Positions 31,621-41,926 of a stretch of 64,000 bases of DNA are shown in pieces. Position 1 is the stretch's first letter. Every line of letters begins with the position of its first letter. This DNA is from Phlebotomus papatasi (taxonomy: Eukaryota; Arthropoda; Insecta; Diptera; Psychodidae): NCBI RefSeq assembly GCF_024763615.1, contig NC_077223.1, forward strand, positions 77,996,627-78,060,626, written 5' to 3'. The notes beneath the pieces were generated by a model that was given only the letters and a program-made list of their open reading frames with translations, did not search any database and was not told where the DNA came from. A program made the position numbers and the translations under genes.

Positions 31621-33020
31621 ATGTTCTGGGGCTGGAGCGAAGTAGTAAATCTCATCGAAAAATGGCAACAATACAATAAGGATGAGCCTCTTCCCAAAAA
31701 TTTCAACATCCTCCTATTTGGACCAGGAGATCTTCGACATATTCTGACGATTCTGGCCAAGTGTTGCACCTTCCCTGAGGATGTTAAAATCCAAATATAT
31801 CTCTTGGACAGCTGTATGGAGCATGTTGCAAGGACTTTGCAACTCTTGACCGTGGCCCTGGAGAGTGAGAAAGTGCTTTCTCTGCGAGGGAAAACCCATC
31901 TGTTTATGGACATCTTTGGGAATAGCCACTTGAGACCTTCCTCTGTGAATTACATTCGTGGTCGTTCTAAATTTCTTATCAAAATCGTCACGGATTGTGA
32001 GTTTGCGAAGGAAAACTTACCTATGGTGGATCTGGGAAGACTTAAGTATAGAGAAAGGGATGAATTGGAAGCGACTTTTAGTTTCTGGGTAAACAATGGA
32101 ATTCCTTTTGAAATTAAAAAGCAATGGGATCGGCGTTTGAGGGGACAATTAGGAGTGAGGTAAGAGCTTGGAATATTTGAGATTTTTCAAAGGAATTACT
32201 TACAGAGTAAGAAAAATTCAGGTATGATTACCGGAAGGGAGCTTTTGACTGGGATCTGCAGATGCAGCTGAGGGATCGAGGAGCTGGCCAAATCTGTCCA
32301 CAGGAATACAATCAATTTCGAGAGACTGGAATAGGATTTGTCTTTCCCGAATTTGAACAATCAGTTCCTAATAAAACTCTTGCTGTAAAGGTCAATCCCA
32401 GGAATACCTGGGCTTACCTTGGGGACATGTCTGTTGGTCCATTCGTGTCATTCGGAATCGCTTGTGCAGATGAAAAGATACTAAAGTCCCAGCATGGAGT
32501 AAATGACTATCGAGCTACTGATGTTACTGAAAGGAATCTGAGGGAGATTTTCTTTGAGATGCAGAAGAAGGAGAGGTATATTCAGTCTCCTGGAGATTGT
32601 CATCGATTCGGAGCAGCTACATTTGAAACTCGAGACATTCTACCACTGTCTGGAGCAGATGGATCTTTAAGCATTCGAGACAACTCAGAAACTCTGCTGA
32701 ATTTCAAAAATATCTCCCTGACATTTCTCTCTCCGGAAGATATAGCAAGAACCTTGGAGCAAAATGAATTCCATGAGATTTTCTCAGTAATTTTCATTGG
32801 AAACAATTTCTTCTCAGTCTTCTCTGAAAGATTCTTGCAAACCCTCACCCCAAATGGAATAATTGGTTTTGAAACGAGACGATATACAACCTTCCGGAAA
32901 GACAAAGTAATCGAATACACTGGACAAATCAAAGATTTTTCCAACAAAGCCTCCCTCAAATCACTAAGTTCTTCATCAATCAATCAACAATATTCTATAT
33001 TATTTTATAAAAAAGAATAA
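31621..33020 (+). CDS. Dnaaf3: Dynein axonemal assembly factor 3 (DNAAF3)
   Basis: Exons 31621-32159 and 32222-33020, with a 62-bp GT-AG intron, encode 445 residues (human about 541). DNAAF3 is a cytoplasmic factor for preassembly of inner and outer dynein arms, needed for motile cilia and sperm flagella (established for vertebrates and algae; role here inferred). The start FWGWS matches the conserved WWG.S opening. Other family words: NILLFGPGDLRHIL, LDSCMEHVARTLQLL, HLRPSSVNYI, LKYRERDELEATFSFW, and, across the splice, RYDYRKGAFDWDLQMQLRDR; then YLGDMSVGPFVSFGIAC. Upstream of 31621 the frame is open but has no ATG. The C-terminus lacks the long vertebrate tail. A polyadenylation-like AATAAA at 33032 lies beyond the stop, within 10 bases of the LAMTOR2 stop. 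Confidence 0.94.
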
Positions 33021-33041
33021 GCAAGAATTATAATAAAAGGA

Positions 33042-33554
33042 TTAAGAAGTTGCAATTTCCTTTAGTGGTCCCTCCAGATACGTCACCAATGCCTTTGCTT
33101 TTTGACTCAGCATGCCCAAGCCCACATTCTCTTTGGCATAGAGGCACAGCAGCAAGTTTGCCACCTGCAATTAAGAGTTTAAGAAGTCACCTGGAAAATC
33201 ATACCAAATCAGCTGATTCTCCTGCCCACCTGAGTAATTGCAACATTGCCATTTTCGCACTGCAACAGAACCACTTGGAGGTGATCTTCACTCCTTCTAA
33301 ATGTATTCCGTCCATGTTTTTCATAAGCAGTCCACACATTACTGGCAATAGCAGCAGTTACCCGGGCATCCTTGTCACCGTAGCCAGAATAAGCCAGGAG
33401 ACTTCCTTCTTGATTAAGGAGGCTTTCGGAGAAACATTCGAAAATTATTGAAATTCCTCTAGGAATTTCCCTAAAAAAATACTCACAGTGTGTTCTCGAC
33501 CCCTCCTGTGTTAGCTTGTCCCAGGACTTGAGTGAGCAGCTTGGGTTTTAGCAT
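33042..33554 (-). CDS. Lamtor2: LAMTOR2 (p14), Ragulator roadblock subunit
   Basis: Three exons on the minus strand, 33554-33487, 33422-33230 and 33164-33042, with 64- and 65-bp GT-AG introns, encode 127 residues (human 125). LAMTOR2 is a roadblock/LC7-fold subunit of the lysosomal Ragulator complex, pairing with LAMTOR3 to anchor Rag GTPases and support mTORC1 and MAPK signalling (established). Family words are clear: MLKPKLLTQVLGQANTGGVE, GSLLAYSGYGDKDARVTAAI, then ANLLLCLYAKENVGLGM. The first exon stops two bases into a codon and the second is in phase. The gene is tail to tail with DNAAF3, the two stop codons being 21 bases apart, so each 3' UTR must overlap the other transcript unless polyadenylation is extremely tight. 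Confidence 0.95.
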
Positions 33555-33776
33555 TATTCCTGGATTGGACACAAATTCACAGCGAACCCACAATAAACAA
33601 CTTGCTGTCAAATGAACCCAGCTGACCACGCAACTTATTTAGAATTTTACCTACTCGTATCACATCCAAAAGACATGCATAACCCGGCCGGCTATTCGTA
33701 CTGACTTCACAGATCGTACTGAGTATATACAGTGTATTTATGTGAGGAAAGTATTAATTTCCACATTAGGGTAAAT

Positions 33777-34622
33777 GTCCTAATTCAAAACTATTTCCAG
33801 ACGCTTTAACTTCGACAGAAGATTCAACACATTAAGTTCATATTTTTTCTGAAGAGATTTACATAAATTTGCTCCTTGACTCCTCTAGAATGTTATTGTT
33901 TAGTGAAAATTTTTTAGATATAATTTGAAAACTTATTAAATACAAGAAAACTACGCGAGCGTAAAATGCTTCTATTGGAAACATATTAATCCAAATGGAG
34001 ACAAGCGAATGTTTCTAATTGGAGACAAACAGTGTAAGTGAAAGGCTTCCAAAACCTTGTTGAGTTGCTCCTGAGTGCAGGATTTGTACTTATTCCTGGT
34101 CTTTTCTCCTTTCCCATCTAAAACAATAAGAAAATCTCTCCAAAAAAATCATATTTCCGGTGTTTTCAATTGAAGCATTTGCAGACACTTCAGAAAACCC
34201 TTTTTGTTCACGAAATAGGTAATTATTTCATTTGAAAACTTCACGTACCGTTAACAATAAAGATTAGCACTTAATTTGACTAAAATTAGCCAGAAATACG
34301 ACATAAATGTTAAACAAAACGAGTAAACAACAATCACCTAATTGTGTTTTTCATTGGAAAACGTGGTCGATCGATGAAAAATTCGATGGTAAAAAGGTAT
34401 ACTTTTGATTTTTCTGAGAAATTAACAAATTAAAATTTGTGAATATGAATGGATTTTTGCTTCATTTGGAGCAAAATTAACTAAATAATGAAACTGTGGA
34501 ATAGAAAATATGTAAATATAATCATTTAGTAGTGTATTTATCATGAAAACAATGACGTCTCCATTTGGAATAGTGAAAAATTTCCATTTGGATCAGGTTT
34601 TGAATTAGATTAATTTACCCTA
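33777..34622. mobile_element. 846-bp MITE-like element, TAGGGTAAAT ends
   Basis: TAGGGTAAATGTCCTAATTC at the left is mirrored by GAATTAGATTAATTTACCCTA at the right. CCAAATGGAGAC / TCCATTTGGA words recur on both strands inside (33993, 34014, 34558, 34583). No coding capacity. Confidence 0.75.
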
Positions 34623-35644
34623 TAAGCAAGTTTCAGCATAAAGCTTAGATGAGCTTTTTTTATAAATGTAAAAAAAATATAAACGCATCCAATTAGCTTT
34701 TCTATGACTGATTATTGCATTTGAACGTTTTAAATTCTTCAACGATTTATTTAAATTCATAATAGTGATCATTGGACTTCAATATTTTTCAATGTTCACT
34801 ATAATCATCTTTTTCTCACACACTTATGTCACCCACCGGTTTAAGGATCCACGGATAAGCTAAAGTCTACTTTACTTCGTAGCAGGGATCTAGATCGTCG
34901 GAGTCATAATAGCTGCCCTCATAATGGTACTCGTCGTACTCGTCGTAGTACGCTGCCCTCTGGCACTGATCTAAATTACATTTTATAAGTTTGGGACAAT
35001 TCTTCACAATAGTCCTATAATAAAAAAAAGAATCTGCAGACAATTGGAACAATTATTTGATTTCAGACTTACTTGATGATATCATCACCTACATCCCAAT
35101 CGTTTTCGAAGATTAGATATTTCAAATCCTGACACGTTTCTGCGATTGTTTGAAGTATTTCCCTGGCATAAGTCATGCTACATACGGCGAATGTTATATT
35201 TTCCATATGAGGTTGTTTTTCAAGAAAAGTCTTCAATATTTTGTCATCTGTATGATTCATGGATTCAAAATCAATTTCCAAGAGATGATTGTTGTGCTTA
35301 CAGAGTATATCCAAAAAATTAACAAATCCTTTTGATCTATTAATTGTCAATTTTATGATGTTTTTGCAATTCACAAAGGTCGGAAGTTTTGCAATGGGCG
35401 TGATCGGCTCAATAGTGCAGTAAGAAATTTCAATCTCTCTGAGATTAGCATTGTTATCCAAAAAGTTAAAAAACACATCTTCTGCTAGCCCTTCAATGCG
35501 ACAGATAATCAATTTTCTGAGGCAACGAGAATTAGTGCTGATCAGACTGAGCATATTCTGTACAGATGCATCTGGCTTCAATCGCTTCCATCTACTAAAG
35601 TCCAAATTAGCGAATTCGATTCCTCCAAGCATCTGGTCAGCCAA

Positions 35645-35892
35645 TGTTGTGATAATTTACATTAGCAGTGTGTAGTCTTGAATTAAGGACGAGCAAATTT
35701 GACATGCTACTATCATGTTAGTTAGTCAGAGTGTAGTTGAGTGAGTGCCATCAAACGTTTTGGATGATGAAATACCAAGTGTTCCTGTAAAAGACTTTCT
35801 TTTTGTTAAATATATTGAAGTTTACTCTACTTGAGTGTTTCCTTTGTTTCCTTTGAGTGATTTTACCCCAGTGATCCTCAAAAACCACAACA
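35645..35892 (+). repeat. 5' LTR of the copia element
   Basis: 248 bp, starting TGTTGTGATAATTT and ending CTCAAAAACCACAACA. It should hold the promoter and transcription start; I see no strong TATA box, only AT-rich TTAAATATATTG near 35809. Confidence 0.95.
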
Positions 35893-35907
35893 GGTTATGG
35901 GCCCAGG
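35893..35907 (+). promoter_or_regulatory. Primer-binding site, initiator-Met half-tRNA type
   Basis: GGTTATGGGCCCAGG directly follows the LTR. Its complement matches the anticodon-stem region of initiator tRNA-Met (…GGGCCCATAACC), not the 3' CCA end. Priming from a tRNA-iMet fragment is known for Drosophila copia. Confidence 0.85.
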
Positions 35908-36048
35908 CTCAAGAATAAAGTAAAAAGTGTGCGCGTCAGTTTTCCGAGTGTAGTGGTGGACATTTTTTCAGTGCTGAAAAACAGAGTTTGTGCGGTGTTC
36001 CGAGGAAAAAACATTATTCCAAAGAAGTTTTTAGTGTTCTAGAAAACA

Positions 36049-39000
36049 ATGGAAAGTGTTAAAGTGCAAGTGAAACCGCTCACAGGAGTTGCAGATTGGC
36101 CCTTGTGGAAGCGTCGTTTTTTGATTATGCTCGATTTTCAGGCGGGCGCCATGGATGCAATTGAGGGGAAATTGGTTAAGCCAGAACCACTGGCAGAAGG
36201 GGCAACTCAGCAGCAAATTGATGACCACAGAAAGAAGCTCGATTTTATCAGGAAAGCAGAGAGCTATGCAAGATCTCTCATATCAAATTCAGTGACTGAT
36301 GAGATCTACCAGAAGATTCTAGACAGAAATTCGGCTCAAGAGGAATGGAATGCCTTGAAACAGCTGTTTGAAGCAACCTCTAAGGACCAGCTATTTCATG
36401 TTTGTGACGATTTTTTCGCACTCAAGTGGACATCGGGAAACGATGTTGCATTCCATATTGCCAAGGTGAAGAATCTCTGGGATGAGCTCAATGTTGGTTT
36501 GAAAAATAAAGGAGAAAATCCTCTATCTGAGCTGTTTTTGGTTGGCAAAGTGCTGAATATTTTGCCCAGCGAGTTTGACACGTTCAAATCAAGCTGGATG
36601 ATGCTAACCAAATATGAGGACAGAGATTTTAAAGAGTTTTCAAACCAACTCTGCATGTTCGAGCGCAGCCTCAAGAAAACTGACATGACAGAGAAGCAAA
36701 CAACGCAAGAGGCGTTTGTTTTGAGCAAAAAGAAAGAGGGTAATCCATCCAAAAAGTCTGATACCTGCCATTATTGCAATAAAAAAGGACATTTTGTCAG
36801 GAAATGTCGAAAGTGGATAGCTGATGGGCGTCCTAGCAAAGACAGTGCTAAGGATAAGAAGGAAAAATCAGCTAAAGACAATGCGGTCGAAGCCAACTTG
36901 ATGTTGATGACAGTAGTTAGTGGTGAAGTTTGTTCGGCAGTGGATTCTCAGGACTGGTGGATAGATAATGCAGCCACAAAGCATGTGACGAATTCACCAG
37001 TTTTCTTCAGTGAATTTCAAGAACTGCGAACCCCACAATTCATGTTGACCGCAGGAAATGAGAAATTGAGGGCAATTGGCACAGGTACGATTCAGATCAT
37101 TACAGAAGTTGATGGAATAAAATATAAGAGCCAGATGAGTGATGTCTGGTACGTTCCTGGAATTCCAAGAAATTTATTCTCTGTGCTGTCAGCCCAAGAC
37201 AAGAATCCAAGCAGTGAATTTAATTCGACTGCTACGAAGTGCACATTGAAAGTGGATGGAAAAGTCCTAGTCTGTGGAATCAGGGAAAAACAAGGGGGCT
37301 TGTTCAAAGCTACATTCAAGCCCGTGATGCCAGAGAACAATGCTGAAGCTAACAGTGTTGAGACTGAAGAAGGCCTCGTTCAATTATACCATGAGAGGTG
37401 GGGGCATCAAAATAAGAATCACATCAGAGAATTGTTGCAGAATGAGATGGGTATCAAAACCAAGAGTGACAATCTTGTATGTGAACCCTGCATTTATGGG
37501 AAGATGCATCGTCAGCCATTTGGTGACAGAAAGAAGGCGACAGAGCCAGGTGAGCTCTTCTCAGCAGATGTTTGTGGCCCATTCAATCCATCGTTCCAGG
37601 GAAAGCGCTATCTTGTGACATTTAAAGATAGTTTCACGAAGTTTCGCTATGGGTATGTGATAAAAGAAAAATCAGAAGTCAAGAAAGTTCTGAGTGAAGT
37701 GATTGCCAGTGCGAAACAGAATGGTCACGAGATAAGGGAGCTTCTGAGCGATAACGGTGGAGAGTTTGACAACAAAGATGTGAAAGAACTTCTTCAGAAG
37801 AATGGTATTAATCAACGATTGACAGCACCGTACACACCACAACAGAACGGTGAAGTTGAGAGAGACAACAGAACAATCGTTGAAATGGCAAGAACGTTTA
37901 AGTATGCCAATGAGAATGCTGAGTTTCCACAAGCAATTTGGGCTGAACTTGTGACTACAGCAATTTACGTTTTGAACAGAACGGGAAAGTCTTCTGTGCC
38001 CGGAAAGAGTCCATACGAGGTGTGGTTTGGAAAGAAGCCGAGAATAAAGCACATGCGAATCATCGGCAGTGAGAGTTATGTATGGATTCCCACTCAAAGA
38101 CGGAAGAAGATGGACAAGAAAGCTGAAAAAGGTTTTCTTCTGGGATACGACGGTGATGAGAGGTACCGTATCTACATTCAGGAGAAAAGTGAAGTGATTG
38201 TGTCTCGTGATGTAAAGTTTTGTGAAAAACTCAGTGAATGTCAATCCAAGAAACTGATTCTTCCTCGATTCGATGATAGTGGTGAAAGTGATGAAGTTCT
38301 AAATGACAATGATTCAGTAGTAGAAAAGTTTTCAGATGACGAAGATGCAGAGAGTGATGACACTCTAGTTGATTATGAAAGTGCAGTGTCTGAAAATGAA
38401 GGTGAATCAACCCCACGACGTCTCAGAGATCGAAGCGAGTTGCGAATGCCTCGTTACTTGGATGATTATGTGATGTCAATGGATAGCAGCATTGACACCC
38501 ACGAGAGTCCAGTCACGTATGAAGAAGCAGTCACCAGTCGAGAAAGTGCAAACTGGAAAAAGGCTATGAACGCTGAAATAGAGTCGTTGAAAAAGAATGA
38601 GACGTGGAAGCTGGTGTCTTTGCCTGAAGGGAAGAAAGCTTTGTCTTCCAAATGGGTCTACAAGGTAAAGACAAATCCGGATGGAAGTATCGAAAGATAC
38701 AAGGCTCGTCTTGTTGTTAAGGGATTTAACCAGAAAAAGGGTGTAGATTATAACGACACATTCAGTCCTGTTGCAAAGTTGGGGACAATTCGTGCTTTAT
38801 TGAGCGTTGCAGCCAGTGAAGATTTGCATTTGAGACAATTCGATGTGTCTACAGCTTTTCTCTATGGAGATCTTGAAGAGGAGATCTATATGAAGCAGCC
38901 AGAGGGCTATGATGATGGATCCAGCAAAGTCTGCAAGTTGCAGAAAAGTCTCTATGGTCTTAAGCAAGCTCCAAGATGTTGGAATAAGAGGTTCGGAAAG

Positions 39001-40035
39001 TTTCTACGAGAACGGGGATTTACAGCAAGTACAGCAGATCCCTGCATGTTCTTTCGCACGAAGAATGGCCAGAAATTAATCCTAGTTCTGTATGTGGATG
39101 ACGGATTAATTGCTGCGAAAGATCAGGGAGAATTGGTAACTTTCCTGAACGAGTTGAAGGCTGAGTTTAAGATTACAACGAAGGAGGCTGAGTATTTCTT
39201 GGGTATGGAAATACACAAGACTGAGAAGGGGATCAGCATTAGCCAAGCTGGACACGCAAAGAGAATTCTCCAGAAGTTCAATTTTACGGAGTGTAAGCAC
39301 GTTGCTACACCAATGATAAAAGCGCAATCAGAGACGTCAAAAGAAGATGAGGGCAGCCACAATTACCCTTATCGTCAAGCAGTTGGTGCGCTTATGTATC
39401 TCATGCTGGGTACTCGACCTGATCTAGCCTACAGTGTTGGTGTTTTGTCACGAAGCCTGGAGAAACCAACACAAGAAAATATTCTTCAGCTGAAACGGGT
39501 GTTTCGATACATCGCAGGTACGAGCTCCTTGAGTATAAGCTATGTTCGAGGCAAGAAATCTGGAGTCTTGCGTTGCTTTACCGATGCAGATTATGGTGGT
39601 TGTGCTCAGACAGGCCGCTCAACCACAGGTGTTTTGGTTACCTATGCTGAAGGTGCCATCTCATGGTGCAGTCAAAGGCAAGCATCTGTGTCGACGTCTA
39701 CAACAGAGGCAGAGCTAGTGGCAGCTAGTGAAGGTGCCAAAGAAATCACTTGGATGCGAAAGCTATTTGAAGAGATAGCACCTGTGAAGTCAGTTCCCAT
39801 CGTGTTTGTCGACAATACAGCAGCAATACGAATTGCAAAGAATCCAGAATATCACAAGAGGACCAAACACATTGGGATCCGGCATTTCTTCATCAGAGAG
39901 AAGATCAGTGATGAAACTCTCGAGATCAAGCAAATCCCCACTGAGGACCAACTTGCGGATTTGTTGACTAAACCGTTAGAGAGAGTCAAGTTGAATTCAT
40001 TCATTCAGAGGATTGGAATGAGACAGATAGAATAG
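36049..40035 (+). CDS. copia Gag-Pol polyprotein
   Basis: 1328 residues in one frame. Gag occupies about residues 1-235, followed by a CX2CX4HX4C zinc knuckle at 240-253 (CHYCNKKGHFVRKC). The aspartic protease centre is at about 306, reading D-N-A rather than the usual D-S/T-G. Integrase has its HHCC zinc region at H448, H453, C478, C481 and a DD35E core at D507, D568, E604, with the GKSPYEVWFGKKP segment typical of copia. An acidic linker (about 745-815) follows. Reverse transcriptase covers about 830-1075 with YVDD at 1015-1018, and RNase H starts about 1175 (FTDADYGG; D1179) and ends near 1315. The order Gag-PR-IN-RT-RH defines Ty1/copia. No stop or frameshift is seen. There is no separate frame for Pol, so Gag excess would need spliced or processed RNA, as in copia. 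Confidence 0.97.
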   Translation: MESVKVQVKPLTGVADWPLWKRRFLIMLDFQAGAMDAIEGKLVKPEPLAEGATQQQIDDHRKKLDFIRKAESYARSLISNSVTDEIYQKILDRNSAQEEWNALKQLFEATSKDQLFHVCDDFFALKWTSGNDVAFHIAKVKNLWDELNVGLKNKGENPLSELFLVGKVLNILPSEFDTFKSSWMMLTKYEDRDFKEFSNQLCMFERSLKKTDMTEKQTTQEAFVLSKKKEGNPSKKSDTCHYCNKKGHFVRKCRKWIADGRPSKDSAKDKKEKSAKDNAVEANLMLMTVVSGEVCSAVDSQDWWIDNAATKHVTNSPVFFSEFQELRTPQFMLTAGNEKLRAIGTGTIQIITEVDGIKYKSQMSDVWYVPGIPRNLFSVLSAQDKNPSSEFNSTATKCTLKVDGKVLVCGIREKQGGLFKATFKPVMPENNAEANSVETEEGLVQLYHERWGHQNKNHIRELLQNEMGIKTKSDNLVCEPCIYGKMHRQPFGDRKKATEPGELFSADVCGPFNPSFQGKRYLVTFKDSFTKFRYGYVIKEKSEVKKVLSEVIASAKQNGHEIRELLSDNGGEFDNKDVKELLQKNGINQRLTAPYTPQQNGEVERDNRTIVEMARTFKYANENAEFPQAIWAELVTTAIYVLNRTGKSSVPGKSPYEVWFGKKPRIKHMRIIGSESYVWIPTQRRKKMDKKAEKGFLLGYDGDERYRIYIQEKSEVIVSRDVKFCEKLSECQSKKLILPRFDDSGESDEVLNDNDSVVEKFSDDEDAESDDTLVDYESAVSENEGESTPRRLRDRSELRMPRYLDDYVMSMDSSIDTHESPVTYEEAVTSRESANWKKAMNAEIESLKKNETWKLVSLPEGKKALSSKWVYKVKTNPDGSIERYKARLVVKGFNQKKGVDYNDTFSPVAKLGTIRALLSVAASEDLHLRQFDVSTAFLYGDLEEEIYMKQPEGYDDGSSKVCKLQKSLYGLKQAPRCWNKRFGKFLRERGFTASTADPCMFFRTKNGQKLILVLYVDDGLIAAKDQGELVTFLNELKAEFKITTKEAEYFLGMEIHKTEKGISISQAGHAKRILQKFNFTECKHVATPMIKAQSETSKEDEGSHNYPYRQAVGALMYLMLGTRPDLAYSVGVLSRSLEKPTQENILQLKRVFRYIAGTSSLSISYVRGKKSGVLRCFTDADYGGCAQTGRSTTGVLVTYAEGAISWCSQRQASVSTSTTEAELVAASEGAKEITWMRKLFEEIAPVKSVPIVFVDNTAAIRIAKNPEYHKRTKHIGIRHFFIREKISDETLEIKQIPTEDQLADLLTKPLERVKLNSFIQRIGMRQIE

Positions 40036-40119
40036 GGATTAGTTTTTATTTGCTCTGATGAAGATAACTTTCCCAAAGTCCAGTTTTTCTTTTTTTGAAT
40101 TTGTCGTAGAGTTAATTTA

Positions 40120-40133
40120 AGACTAAGGGAAAG
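40120..40133 (+). promoter_or_regulatory. Polypurine tract of the copia element
   Basis: GACTAAGGGAAAG immediately precedes the 3' LTR; a purine run in this position primes plus-strand DNA synthesis. Confidence 0.75.
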
Positions 40134-40381
40134 TGTTGTGATAATTTACATTAGCAGTGTGTAGTCTTGAATTAAGGACGAGCAAATTTGACATGCTACT
40201 ATCATGTTAGTTAGTCAGAGTGTAGTTGAGTGAGTGCCATCAAACGTTTTGGATGATGAAATACCAAGTGTTCCTGTAAAAGACTTTCTTTTTGTTAAAT
40301 ATATTGAAGTTTACTCTACTTGAGTGTTTCCTTTGTTTCCTTTGAGTGATTTTACCCCAGTGATCCTCAAAAACCACAACA
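40134..40381 (+). repeat. 3' LTR of the copia element
   Basis: 248 bp, apparently identical to the 5' LTR, followed by the second GCCAA target copy at 40382-40386. Confidence 0.95.
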
Positions 40382-40527
40382 GCCAAAACTTTACAGTATT
40401 CCGAGCACATCCGCAAGGCAAATAAATCTCCAATGTCGAGATATTTGGCAACGTGGGTCACCATTATATCCTCCACAGGTAGATCAAAAAGAGTTTTTGC
40501 TGGCGTGCCTATGCCAGTGTTCTCCAT

Positions 40528-40689
40528 TTCACTGACTTTTTGTTTGAGCAAAATTTTTAGTAGAAAATGTCCCTAAAAGCAATTATTTAAATTTAATTTT
40601 TGCCCGATTTTTCCTACTGTTTTGTGATGTCAAAACATTTAAATTACTGATGCAGTTAGAAATCCTCTATATCTATTAAAATCAATAAC
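40528..40689 (-). promoter_or_regulatory. 5' flank of the F-box gene
   Basis: AT-rich leader ahead of the minus-strand ATG at 40527. The frame is open for a few codons upstream but has no other ATG. No defined promoter motif. Confidence 0.3.
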
Positions 40690-40960
40690 TTACTGGCCGG
40701 CTATTTGGGGCCATGATTCACTTCCCTTTCCTTTACTTTATCAACCCCTAAACTCCCAAGGCGGTCCTACGACTTTTATCTCAACTTCTGTAGGATACAT
40801 TACATACACAGTGCCGTTTCTAGTTTCTATATCAAGACCAGCCACGAATGAATCAGTTGCAGTGAATGTGTATTGGCTTCACTTTCGATTCATTGTGCTA
40901 ATTCTGATACAGTAGCTGAAAAATCTACAACTGCCTAGGCTCGTACACGAAATGTTATTC
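40690..40960 (-). repeat. tRNA-derived SINE, copy with damaged head
   Basis: The body matches 62180-62480: CCCAAGGCGGTCCT, ACACAGTG(C/G)CGTTT, AAGACCAGCC, GAATCAGTTGCAGTGAATGT, GCTGAAAAATCT. The tRNA-like head is largely gone (CTCGTACACGAAATG). The opposite strand is the sense of the SINE. Confidence 0.75.
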
Positions 40961-41467
40961 TTTTATTCTTATTATCCAGGTATAATATAAATGATTAATA
41001 TAATAAAAATCAACAATATTACAAAAAATATCTTTTTTGTAATCTTATTTCGTTATTTTGATTATTTATTTATTTTCGTTATTTTGTTAATCATTTTTTC
41101 GGTAGGTAAGCATTCCTACGCTTTGACTATCTACAAATTAACATAAATCACGTCGTCTGAAGTCTAATATCGTATTCCCAGGTCCTCCACTAAGTTGCAT
41201 TTATTTTAGAGGTTATTCATGTCTTAACAATATTCAATCACAATTCCAACAGATATCGTAAATCAAGAAATATTTTCTAACATAGAAAGTTGAGTTTCAT
41301 GTAAAAAAACAGCATTTGCGGAGGGTAGTACTTTACTACTTTAATTTGAGAAAAAAGTCGAATAAGGCACCATCAAGAACCGACTGTGAAACTTGATTTC
41401 AATGCTTCAGATATGGCGATTTCGATGCAAAGGGCAAAAAGACTAAAAAAAAATTGATGGCGCCAAA
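40961..41467. other. AT-rich intergenic DNA, nothing recognised
   Basis: No TIR, RNA gene or coding-like ORF. A short duplicated TTATTTCGTTATTTTG word occurs at 41045-41090. Confidence 0.4.
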
Positions 41468-41690
41468 CTGAATACGGGCTTCAGACCTAAGTCTTAGCCA
41501 TAAGGCTTAACTTTTCTAGATTATTATCAGTCGAAAATTTTTGGGAAATTTTGACTTATAAATGGACTATTAAAGGGAATTAATCTATTTGAATTAGAAG
41601 AACAAATTAAACTGATTGCTATTTCGGATTTTGAGACTTTCGGAAACTAGCCTAAACCTCTAGTCTGAAGACGGTCTTACCGGATGAAGA
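41468..41690. repeat. Probable MITE, CTTCAGACYTA ends
   Basis: CTTCAGACCTAAGTCTTAGCC at the left is imperfectly mirrored by AGCCTAAACCTCTAGTCTGAAG at the right. TIR identity is modest. Confidence 0.5.
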
Positions 41691-41926
41691 TGATTAAATT
41701 AACATTCGAGGCAATAAACGGAAATAAGTGCCGCTTCAGTTAACCGAAGGCTGAAAATTTAAAAATCTGCCCCCGCTGTATTCTCCAGACCTGGCCCCGA
41801 CTAGGTTTTGTATTTCACTTGGAATTTTTCGTGTTTAATTGATCATAAAAGGCTAAGGCTAAAAGCTTAGTAAATAGAAGACCTAGTAAATATCGCATTG
41901 TTTGAAACTACCTCTGAGGGCCAATT

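Larger units (their letters stand above)
35645..40381 (+). mobile_element. Complete Ty1/copia LTR retrotransposon
   Basis: 4737 bp. Two 248-bp LTRs, TGTTGTGA...CCACAACA, appear identical by eye. The target duplication is GCCAA (35640-35644 and 40382-40386). Primer-binding site, one intact 1328-codon Gag-Pol frame and a polypurine tract are all present. Identical LTRs with an intact frame point to recent and possibly ongoing mobility (inference). It lies in the opposite orientation to the F-box gene it interrupts. Confidence 0.97.
34867..40527 (-). pseudogene. F-box/LRR-type gene split by a copia insertion
   Basis: Minus-strand coding parts are 40527-40382, 35639-35073 and 35014-34867; the last intron is 58 bp, GT-AG. 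With the insertion and one target-site copy set aside, the frame is continuous and gives 286 residues. An F-box follows the start (LFDLPVEDIMVTHVAKYL, DIGDLFALRMCSEY at about residues 13-48). LRR-like segments follow (LRKLIICRIEGL, NLREIEISYC, LKYLIFEND), then a Tyr/Asp-rich acidic tail. F-box proteins recruit substrates to SCF ubiquitin ligases; the substrate is unknown. The element lies in the F-box exon about 50 codons in, so the copy shown cannot make the full protein. The open frame elsewhere is undamaged, so the insertion is recent or polymorphic. I cannot name the orthologue. Confidence 0.82.

Noticed and set aside
31344..31913. 189-codon minus-strand ORF
   Set aside because: Antisense shadow of DNAAF3 exon 1.
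33050..33451. 133-codon + strand ORF
   Set aside because: Antisense of LAMTOR2 exons; the minus strand gives an unmistakable LAMTOR2 with proper splice sites.
37135..37618. Frameshift in copia suggested by a + strand ORF in another frame (37340-37618)
   Set aside because: The main frame continues unbroken through the integrase zinc region; the other frame is a shadow.
36396..39362. Minus-strand ORFs within the copia polyprotein, up to 190 codons
   Set aside because: Antisense shadows of a complete, domain-verified Gag-Pol frame.
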